Below are positions 5,553-10,568 of a stretch of DNA of 10,568 nucleotides, one piece after another. Positions within the stretch are counted from its first letter, which is position 1. Each line of letters starts with the position of its first letter. Source of the DNA: Proteobacteria bacterium UBA5122 (GTDB lineage: Bacteria > Pseudomonadota > Gammaproteobacteria > Tenderiales > Tenderiaceae); assembly GCA_002415485.1 (NCBI GenBank), contig DHYU01000054.1, positions 40,779-51,346 of the forward strand, read 5' to 3'. The translations under genes and the position numbers were made by a program. The notes beneath the pieces were generated by a model, which made no database searches, was not told the origin of the DNA, and was given only the letters and a program-made list of their open reading frames with translations.

Positions 5553-7229
5553 TCAAACCAACGCCTCCGCCCTCACTATCATCTCCTCCGCATGCGCCCG
5601 CGTCTGCGAGGTAATCTCCATTCCCCCTAACATCCGCGCAATCTCTTCCTGTCGCTGTTGTTTGTTTAATTCGATCAGTTGGGTGCTGGTGCTAATGGCA
5701 TCAGCAGTTTTGGTGACTTGCAGGTGGTTGTGGCCAAGGGCGGCGACTTGTGGCAGGTGGGTGACGCACATGACCTGGTGGCTGTTGCCGAGGCTGCGCA
5801 GCAGGCGACCGACGGTTTCGGCGACGGCGCCGCCGATGCCGGTGTCGACTTCATCGAAGATCAGGGTTGGGATCTGCTGGCCGGTGGCGAGCAGGGTTTG
5901 CACGGCGAGTGAGATGCGCGCCATTTCGCCGCCGGAGGCGACTTTGTTGAGTGGGCGTGGTGGTTGGCCTGGGTTGCTGCTGACTTCAAAGATGATGCGT
6001 TCCTGGCCGCCGCGATGGATGGCCTCGTCGCGTGCCTCGAGGCAGACTTGAAAGCGACCGTGAGGCATGCCGAGTTGTTGGATCTCGGCGCTGACCTTGT
6101 CGCCCAAAGTTTTGGCGGCCTTTTTGCGCGCGCTGGTGAGTTTTTTGGCCTGCGCCAGGTAGTCCTGTTCGAGGGTCTTTAGTTGCGCGCTCAGTTGGTC
6201 GAGTTCGACATCGGCGTTTTGCAGGGCGCTCAGTTCGTCGCTCAGTTGTTGCTGGAGGTCGATCAGTTGTTCAGGTTCGCAGCGGTGTTTGCGCGCAACG
6301 TCATGGATGGCACTGAGGCGTTGTTCGAGCCATTGCAGGCGTTCGGGGTTCATGTCGAGGCTGTCGACGTAGTGGCGCAGTTCGTTGCCGGCTTCTTGCA
6401 GTTGGATCAGCGATTCGTTGAGCAGGTTGACGATGTTCTGTAGCTGCGGATCAAGGTCGCTGAATGCCTGTAGGCTGTGCAGTTGGCGAGACAGTTGACG
6501 TTCGAGATTGGCCTCGTCGTTGTCACTGATCACATCCAGCGCCTGTTGGCAGCTGTGCATCAATTCTTCGCCGTTGGCGAGGCGTTTATGATCGGTGTGC
6601 AGTTCGTCGAGTTCGCCGGGCTTGAGGTCGAGTGCACTCAGCTCGTCGACGTAGACATTTAACAGCTCCAGACGATGATCGCGGTCGCGGGCGGCCTGGC
6701 GCAGTTGGTTGAGTTTATCGGCGCACTGTTGGTGTTCGCGTGCGAGTTGGCTGACCTGTTGTGCCAATGCCTGATGGCCGCCGAATGCGTCGAGCTGTTG
6801 CCGTTGTACATCGCTTTTTAAGAGTGACTGGTGTTGATGCTGGCCGTGGATATCGACCAGTTTTTCACCGAGTTCTTTCATCAGTTGCAGCGGTGCGGGG
6901 CTGCCGTTGATGAATCCCTTGGAGCGGCCTTCGGCGCTGATGACGCGGCGCAGGATGCATTCATCACCGTTGTCGAGTTCGTGAGTCTTCAGCCAGTCGG
7001 CGACCTTGGGTAGTTGGTCGATGGCAAAGGTGGCGGCGATGTCGGCCCGCTCCTGACCGTGGCGTACACTGTCGGCGTCGGCGCGATCGCCAAGGACCAT
7101 GCCGAGCGCGTCGACGAGGATCGATTTGCCTGCGCCGGTCTCGCCGGTGAGTACGGTCATGCCGCTGCGCAGGTCTAATTCAACTTCGTCGATGATGGCG
7201 AAGTTGCGGATATGTATTTGGGTAAGCAC
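5553..7229 (-). CDS. recN: DNA repair ATPase RecN
   Basis: RecN is an SMC-like cytoplasmic ATPase that binds DNA ends and helps RecA-dependent repair of double-strand breaks. At 558 residues it is full length. The order is MLTQIHIRNFAIID, Walker A GETGAGKS (29-36), the RecN-typical DIHGQHQHQSLL (126-137), a central coiled-coil region rich in Gln, Leu and Glu (about 150-380), the ABC signature ASGGEMAR (431-438), Walker B TLIFDEVD (455-462) and an H-loop His491. All catalytic motifs are intact. The start is GTG, supported by AGAGG 9 nt upstream and by the conserved N-terminus. The gene begins 25 nt after nadK on the same strand, so the two are probably co-transcribed. I see no LexA box in the nadK–recN gap, so SOS control, if present, would lie upstream of nadK or be absent. 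Confidence 0.97.
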   Translation of the reverse strand: MLTQIHIRNFAIIDEVELDLRSGMTVLTGETGAGKSILVDALGMVLGDRADADSVRHGQERADIAATFAIDQLPKVADWLKTHELDNGDECILRRVISAEGRSKGFINGSPAPLQLMKELGEKLVDIHGQHQHQSLLKSDVQRQQLDAFGGHQALAQQVSQLAREHQQCADKLNQLRQAARDRDHRLELLNVYVDELSALDLKPGELDELHTDHKRLANGEELMHSCQQALDVISDNDEANLERQLSRQLHSLQAFSDLDPQLQNIVNLLNESLIQLQEAGNELRHYVDSLDMNPERLQWLEQRLSAIHDVARKHRCEPEQLIDLQQQLSDELSALQNADVELDQLSAQLKTLEQDYLAQAKKLTSARKKAAKTLGDKVSAEIQQLGMPHGRFQVCLEARDEAIHRGGQERIIFEVSSNPGQPPRPLNKVASGGEMARISLAVQTLLATGQQIPTLIFDEVDTGIGGAVAETVGRLLRSLGNSHQVMCVTHLPQVAALGHNHLQVTKTADAISTSTQLIELNKQQRQEEIARMLGGMEITSQTRAHAEEMIVRAEALV

Positions 7230-7254
7230 TGCTGATAACCTCTAGCGATAACCT
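7230..7254 (-). promoter_or_regulatory. recN translation start region with repeated AGGTTATC
   Basis: The 25 nt between nadK and recN contain AGGTTATC twice, 13 nt apart from start to start. The second copy sits within AGAGG, which serves as the Shine-Dalgarno site 9 nt before the GTG start. The repeat may be accidental. Confidence 0.45.
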
Positions 7255-8127
7255 TTAGCCCCAGTGTAATTTTGCACGCAGTAATTGGAACTGGTCGTGG
7301 TTCTGCGGATGAATCAGGTGAACGTAGAACAGGTCGCGCATGATGCGTACATGGTCACCGTCTTTGAGGCCAAAGTTGGTTTGGCCATCGAGGGTGATGC
7401 GGGCGTGGTCGTGGTGGCCCTCTTTAATGACCAGTTCTATCTCGCTGTCGCTGGCGATGACGATGGGGCGGTTGCTCAACGTATGTGGGCAAATAGGCAC
7501 CAGCGCGAAGGCCTTCAGTGACGGGTGTAGCAGCGGGCCGCCGCCGGACAGTGCATAGGCGGTGGAGCCTGTGGGCGTGGAGACTACCATGCCATCGGAA
7601 CGCTGGCTGTTGACCAGTTTGCCGTCGATATAAGTCTCAAACTCGATCATGCGTACCGAATTCCATTTGTGGATGACGACGTCGTTGAAGGCGCGGCCGC
7701 TTTCGATCACCTTGCCGTCACGGATGACTTCGGTTTTGAGTAGACAGCGGCATTCTTCTGAATAGCGACCGGCGAGGATCTCTTCCATCATGCTCAGCAT
7801 GTCGTCGGGCGAGATGTCGACCAAAAAGCCCAGGCGGCCGAGGTTGATGCCGACGATGGGGATCTCGGATTCGGCGAGGGTGCGTGCGCTGTGCAGCAGT
7901 GTGCCATCGCCACCGACGACGATCGCCAGATCGCAGTGTTCACCCAATTCAGCCAGCGGGGTCGGGTTGAGTGAACGCAGGGATGGCAGATTGTCGGCGG
8001 TGTTTTGTTCCAAGCGTACCTCCACGCCCCGGTCGAGGAGGAAGTTGGCCAGCGTGCTGATGGTGCCGCCGATAGTGGAGTCGCTGTACTTGCCGATGAT
8101 GCCGACGGTGTTAAAGGTTTTAGTCAT
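7255..8127 (-). CDS. nadK: NAD kinase
   Basis: NadK is the cytoplasmic enzyme that phosphorylates NAD to NADP with ATP or polyphosphate, the only route to NADP. With the ATG at 8127 it has 290 residues, the usual family length. Motifs are GGDG (72-75, ATP/catalytic Asp), NLGRLGFL (95-102), FNDVVIHK (147-154, the NAD-binding 'NE/ND' motif) and STPTGSTAY (183-191). The C-terminal beta domain (ITLDGQ) is complete. The frame stays open upstream to a GTG at 8172, but those 15 residues are not family-like and I reject that start. No strong Shine-Dalgarno stands before the chosen ATG. It is first in a likely nadK–recN operon and is divergent from hrcA. Confidence 0.96.
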   Translation of the reverse strand: MTKTFNTVGIIGKYSDSTIGGTISTLANFLLDRGVEVRLEQNTADNLPSLRSLNPTPLAELGEHCDLAIVVGGDGTLLHSARTLAESEIPIVGINLGRLGFLVDISPDDMLSMMEEILAGRYSEECRCLLKTEVIRDGKVIESGRAFNDVVIHKWNSVRMIEFETYIDGKLVNSQRSDGMVVSTPTGSTAYALSGGGPLLHPSLKAFALVPICPHTLSNRPIVIASDSEIELVIKEGHHDHARITLDGQTNFGLKDGDHVRIMRDLFYVHLIHPQNHDQFQLLRAKLHWG

Positions 8128-8165
8128 GGCTGATCTAATGAATTTGTTCAATGGAATGGGCTTTC

Positions 8166-8209
8166 TTGACACCCATATAAGTGGCTTGTTAGTTTGCCAC
8201 GTTAGTGGC
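8166..8209 (+). promoter_or_regulatory. hrcA promoter candidate with GTGGC/GCCAC half-sites
   Basis: A perfect -35 hexamer TTGACA (8166-8171) is followed after 18 nt by a poor -10, TAGTTT (8190-8195). Right behind it, GCCAC (8196-8200) and GTGGC (8205-8209) form an inverted repeat with a 4-nt centre, and a third half-site, GTGGC, lies at 8181-8185. An operator overlapping the transcription start is possible. None of this resembles CIRCE. The region lies between the divergent nadK and hrcA genes and could serve both. Confidence 0.3.
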
Positions 8210-8276
8210 CCATAATATAGTGGAGCCGGAGTTTTGTTGGCCAGTAGATTGTTGTTCTCCCAAGCTTAAGAATGTT

Positions 8277-9317
8277 ATGGAGCTGTCTGATCGTTCGCAG
8301 CGCTTGCTGCGCACCTTGATTGAAAACTATATCCGCCACGGGCAACCGGTGGGCTCGCGCGCGCTCGTGCAGGAGTCGGGCCTGGATCTGTCGTCGGCGA
8401 CGGTGCGCAATGTGATGTCTGATCTCGAGGGATTGGGTCTGATCGCGTCGCCGCATACCTCGGCCGGGCGAATACCGACGGCCAAGGGTTATCGGATTTT
8501 TGTCGATAGCCTGCTGACGGTGAAGTCGCTGGAGGCGCGGGAGGTTGAGCGACTGCAGTCGCAGTTCGATCGCCAGTTGGCCTCGGTGAGTGTCGAGGGA
8601 TTGGTTAAGCGCGCCTCGGGGCTATTGTCGGAGGTGACGAGCCTGGCCGGGTTGGTGATGCTGCCAACACCGAAGGCCTTGTCGCTGAAGCACATTGAGT
8701 TCATGCCGCTGTCGGATAAGCGGGTGTTGGCGATCCTGGTGATCAGCAACAATGATGTGCGCAATGTCGTGATTCAGACGGCGCGCAACTACAAAAAGGC
8801 CGAGCTGGAGCAGGCGGCCGAGTATCTGAATTTTGCCTTTCAGGGCAAGGGCCTGAGTGCAGTGCGTGAGGCCTTGCTGACCGAGATGCGTCAGGCCAGG
8901 GCGAGCATGGACTCGATGATGCAGACCGCAATCGAGATGGCCGATCAGGTGTTTCTCAGCGAGCAGGAGCAAGGTGACGACTTTGTTGTCGCGGGGCAGA
9001 CCAATCTGATGGGCTGCGCCGAGCTGTCGCAGGTCAACAAGCTGCGCGAGTTGTTTGAGGCCTTCAATGAGAAGCGCGATATTCTGTATTTACTGGATCA
9101 GAGCATGCAGGCCAAGGGTGTGAAGATCTTCATCGGTGAGGAATCCGGCTATCAGGTGCTGGATGAGTGCAGTGTGGTTACCGCACCGTATGAGGTCGGC
9201 GACCAGCGCGTCGGTGTGCTTGGCGTGATCGGGCCGACGCGCATGGCCTATGAGCGTGTGATCCCCATTGTCGATATGACCGCAAAATTACTCGGCCATG
9301 CCTTGAATCGCGGTTAA
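8277..9317 (+). CDS. hrcA: Heat-inducible transcription repressor HrcA
   Basis: HrcA is a DNA-binding repressor that sits on CIRCE operators of chaperone genes and is kept active by GroEL. From the ATG at 8277 the protein has 346 residues, normal for the family. It opens MELSDRSQRLLRTLIENYI, the standard HrcA N-terminus. The winged-helix domain (about 1-75) includes PVGSRAL (24-30), SSATVRNVMSDLE (39-51) and TSAGRIPTAKGYRIFVD (61-77). A GAF-like regulatory and dimerisation domain follows to the C-terminus (IGPTRMAYERVIPIV near the end). The frame is open back to a GTG at 8205, but the 24 extra residues do not look like HrcA. The Shine-Dalgarno is weak. grpE and dnaK follow on the same strand, yet no CIRCE sequence is seen in any gap here. 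Confidence 0.96.
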   Translation: MELSDRSQRLLRTLIENYIRHGQPVGSRALVQESGLDLSSATVRNVMSDLEGLGLIASPHTSAGRIPTAKGYRIFVDSLLTVKSLEAREVERLQSQFDRQLASVSVEGLVKRASGLLSEVTSLAGLVMLPTPKALSLKHIEFMPLSDKRVLAILVISNNDVRNVVIQTARNYKKAELEQAAEYLNFAFQGKGLSAVREALLTEMRQARASMDSMMQTAIEMADQVFLSEQEQGDDFVVAGQTNLMGCAELSQVNKLRELFEAFNEKRDILYLLDQSMQAKGVKIFIGEESGYQVLDECSVVTAPYEVGDQRVGVLGVIGPTRMAYERVIPIVDMTAKLLGHALNRG

Positions 9318-9329
9318 ACGTCCCCATAT
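9302..9329 (+). promoter_or_regulatory. Sigma-32 heat-shock promoter of grpE, overlapping the hrcA stop codon
   Basis: CTTGAAT (9302-9308) and CCCCATAT (9322-9329) are separated by 13 nt. The known sigma-32 consensus is CTTGAAA, 11-16 nt, CCCCATNT, so only the last -35 base differs. The -35 box is inside the last codons of hrcA and the spacer contains its TAA (9315-9317). Transcription should start near 9336, giving a grpE leader of about 84 nt. Confidence 0.8.
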
Positions 9330-9342
9330 CTCTGCGCAGGCC

Positions 9343-9390
9343 GCCAGCAAAAGGCTGGCAAGGTGGTATCATAGCCGCCTTTTATCTTTG
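9343..9390 (+). terminator. Tandem hairpins with T-rich tail in the hrcA–grpE gap
   Basis: The first stem is GCCAGC (9343-9348) with GCTGGC (9354-9359) and a 5-nt loop. The second is 9360-9367 with 9374-9381 (8 bp, two of them G-U) and a 6-nt loop, followed by a T-rich run to 9389. The second looks like an intrinsic terminator for hrcA, but it lies downstream of the sigma-32 promoter and would then also be in the grpE leader. The same bases contain TGGTATCAT (9364-9372), an extended -10 that could start housekeeping transcription of grpE past the hairpin. The two readings are not exclusive. Confidence 0.45.
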
Positions 9391-9419
9391 TACATCAATC
9401 AGTAACAGGGTTTTCAGGA

Positions 9420-10046
9420 ATGTCAGACAAGCAGCAGCACCCCGAACAAGAGTTGAATCAGGCGGCCGAGGATGTCGTCGCCAACGCTACTGAGGCCGTC
9501 GAAGGTCAGGTCCTCAGCGAGGATGTGAGTGTCGAAGAGCTGGTGGCCGGTTTGGCGGCGGCGGAGGCCAAGGCCGAGGATAACTGGAACCAGCTGCTGC
9601 GGGTCAAGGCGGAGGCGGAGAACATCCGTCGTCGCGCCGAGCGCGATGTGGAAAATGCCCACAAGTACGCGCTGGAAAAATTCGTCAATGAACTGTTGCC
9701 GGTCAAGGACAGCCTGGAGCTGGGTCTGGCGGCGGCGGGTGCCGATGGCGCGGACCTGGCCAAGGTCAGCGAAGGCATCGAGCTGACACAACGGATGCTG
9801 GCCAGCGCGCTCGGCAAGTTCGGTGTGGTTGAAGTCGATCCGACTGGCCAGCGTTTTAACCCCGAGCAGCATCAGGCGATGTCGATGCAGGACGTGCCGG
9901 ATGCCGAGCCAAATACGGTCATCAATGTCTTTCAGAAGGGCTACACGCTCAACGAGCGTTTGATCCGCCCGGCGATGGTGGTGGTGGCTGGCGCCAAATC
10001 AGGCGGCAAGCCGGCGGCCGGCACTAAAATCGACGAGACCGCTTGA
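9420..10046 (+). CDS. grpE: Nucleotide exchange factor GrpE
   Basis: GrpE is the cytoplasmic dimeric co-chaperone that releases ADP from DnaK and acts as a thermosensor. It has 208 residues, close to the usual 190-210. The N-terminus (1-45) is acidic and disordered-looking. A long helical coiled-coil region (about 46-100) includes ENIRRRAERDVENAHKYALEKF. The C-terminal beta domain carries the family signature, with GVVEVDPTGQRFNPEQHQAM (135-154) and INVFQKGYTLNERLIRPAMV (168-187). The ATG is preceded by AGGG 9 nt upstream; an AGGA abutting the ATG is too close to serve. It has its own sigma-32 promoter upstream, and dnaK follows after 100 nt with another. Confidence 0.97.
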   Translation: MSDKQQHPEQELNQAAEDVVANATEAVEGQVLSEDVSVEELVAGLAAAEAKAEDNWNQLLRVKAEAENIRRRAERDVENAHKYALEKFVNELLPVKDSLELGLAAAGADGADLAKVSEGIELTQRMLASALGKFGVVEVDPTGQRFNPEQHQAMSMQDVPDAEPNTVINVFQKGYTLNERLIRPAMVVVAGAKSGGKPAAGTKIDETA

Positions 10047-10069
10047 AATCGAATTCAGCAGCCCCATTT
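10042..10069 (+). promoter_or_regulatory. Perfect-consensus sigma-32 promoter of dnaK, overlapping the grpE stop codon
   Basis: CTTGAAA (10042-10048) and CCCCATTT (10062-10069) match the sigma-32 consensus at every defined base, with a 13-nt spacer. The grpE stop codon TGA (10044-10046) lies inside the -35 box. Transcription should start near 10077, leaving a leader of about 70 nt. Confidence 0.88.
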
Positions 10070-10102
10070 AAGGCTTAACCACTTTTTAATTTACATTGCG
10101 CC

Positions 10103-10121
10103 GGCCGGTTACGGACCGGTC
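10103..10121 (+). promoter_or_regulatory. Hairpin in the dnaK 5' leader
   Basis: GGCCGGT (10103-10109) and ACCGGTC (10115-10121) form a 7-bp stem (one G-U pair) around a 5-nt loop. It ends 12 nt before the dnaK Shine-Dalgarno GGAG (10134-10137) and does not cover it. It may stabilise the leader; there is no T run, so it is not a terminator. Confidence 0.45.
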
Positions 10122-10146
10122 GTAGCAACGAACGGAGATTTTCAAC

Positions 10147-10568
10147 ATGGGTAAGATTATCGGTATCGACCTGGGCACCACCAACTCTTGTGTGGCGGTG
10201 ATGGAGGGTGACAAACCTCGCGTGATCGAGAACAGCGAAGGCGATCGCACCACCCCGTCGATTGTCGCCTACACCGACGACAATGAGATCCTGGTTGGTC
10301 AATCGGCCAAACGTCAGGCAGTGACCAATCCTATCAACACCTTGTTTGCGGTGAAGCGTCTGATCGGTCGTCGCTTCAAGGACAAGGAAGTTCAAAAAGA
10401 CATCAAGATGGTGCCTTACAAAATTGCCGAGGCCGACAACGGTGACGCCTGGGTAGAAGTGAATGGCACCAAGATGGCGCCGCCAGAGATCTCTGCGCGC
10501 GTGCTGATGAAGATGAAAAAGACGGCGGAAGACTATCTGGGTGAGCCGGTGACCGAGGCGGTCATCAC
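10147..10568 (+). CDS. dnaK: Chaperone DnaK (Hsp70), N-terminal part (cut by window edge)
   Basis: The first 140 residues of Hsp70 are present, out of about 640. They lie wholly in the ATPase domain: MGKIIGIDLGTTNSCVAVME (1-20, phosphate-binding loop with Asp8), EGDRTTPSIV (31-40), AVKRLIGRRF (68-77, with the catalytic Lys70 position) and KKTAEDYLGEPVTEAVI (124-140). The wording is very close to E. coli DnaK. GGAG stands 9 nt before the ATG. DnaK refolds and disaggregates proteins with DnaJ and GrpE, and restrains sigma-32, so a sigma-32 promoter in front of it closes a feedback loop. No stop appears before the window edge. Confidence 0.98.
   Translation, partial: MGKIIGIDLGTTNSCVAVMEGDKPRVIENSEGDRTTPSIVAYTDDNEILVGQSAKRQAVTNPINTLFAVKRLIGRRFKDKEVQKDIKMVPYKIAEADNGDAWVEVNGTKMAPPEISARVLMKMKKTAEDYLGEPVTEAVI

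Noticed and set aside
5542..7013. Plus-strand frames opposite recN
   Set aside because: They are antisense to an intact RecN with all ATPase motifs; they arise from its skewed codon use.
8128..8172. Extended nadK N-terminus from a GTG at 8172
   Set aside because: The 15 extra residues do not resemble NAD kinases, and the ATG at 8127 gives the standard length and N-terminus.
8165..8178. CTTGACA directly followed by CCCATAT, reminiscent of a sigma-32 promoter for hrcA
   Set aside because: The two boxes abut with no spacer, so they cannot be bound together as a promoter; TTGACA is better read as a sigma-70 -35.
8205..8276. Extended hrcA N-terminus from a GTG at 8205
   Set aside because: The 24 extra residues are not HrcA-like; MELSDRSQ at 8277 is the standard opening, and the GTG lies in the promoter palindrome.

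Overview
The window reads as a chromosomal segment of a gammaproteobacterium. DnaK, GrpE, RecN and NadK are closest in wording to gammaproteobacterial versions. The block recN–nadK, divergent from hrcA–grpE–dnaK, suits lineages that keep both HrcA and sigma-32 (my recollection of Chromatiales/Thiotrichales/Legionellales-type genomes; genus not determinable here). Coding DNA is moderately GC-rich, except for one AT-richer orphan gene.

Minus strand, 1-4320: an RND efflux unit, made of a GTG-started periplasmic adaptor lipoprotein followed after 9 nt by the permease, which is cut by the window edge. Upstream of it lies a gene for a degenerate HD-GYP protein, in which the catalytic His-Asp pair is replaced by Ser-Asn. 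Upstream again is an exported, cysteine-rich serine hydrolase of the pectin acetylesterase/Notum family. The hydrolase gene ends in two hairpins. Both it and the HD-GYP gene are followed on the transcribed strand by C-rich, nearly G-free stretches that resemble Rho loading sites.

4321-4986: a 666-nt intergenic island packed with palindromic repeats. It holds four copies of a GATTA...TAATC repeat, a 30-nt direct repeat, a 71-nt nested hairpin and a double perfect palindrome. It contains no convincing gene. Beside it, 4987-5511 encodes an unrecognised 174-residue protein with a lower GC content and a ParB-like EGHxR motif.

Minus strand, 5553-8127: nadK then recN, 25 nt apart, probably one operon (NAD phosphorylation and DNA break repair).

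Plus strand, 8277 to the end: hrcA, grpE and the first 140 codons of dnaK. This is the best regulatory signal in the window. grpE and dnaK each have their own sigma-32 heat-shock promoter, with the same 13-nt spacer, and each -35 box lies on or next to the stop codon of the gene before. No CIRCE operator is visible anywhere here, although hrcA, the CIRCE repressor, is encoded. The natural reading is that grpE and dnaK are switched on by sigma-32, and that HrcA acts on targets elsewhere (for example groESL). DnaK and GrpE (nucleotide exchange factor) work as one chaperone machine; dnaJ would be expected just past the right edge.

I do not see a clearly novel multi-gene system. The most worthwhile leads are the stop-codon-embedded sigma-32 promoters, the terminator-like grpE leader, the degenerate HD-GYP protein, the repeat island with its orphan gene, and the Rho-like 3' ends.
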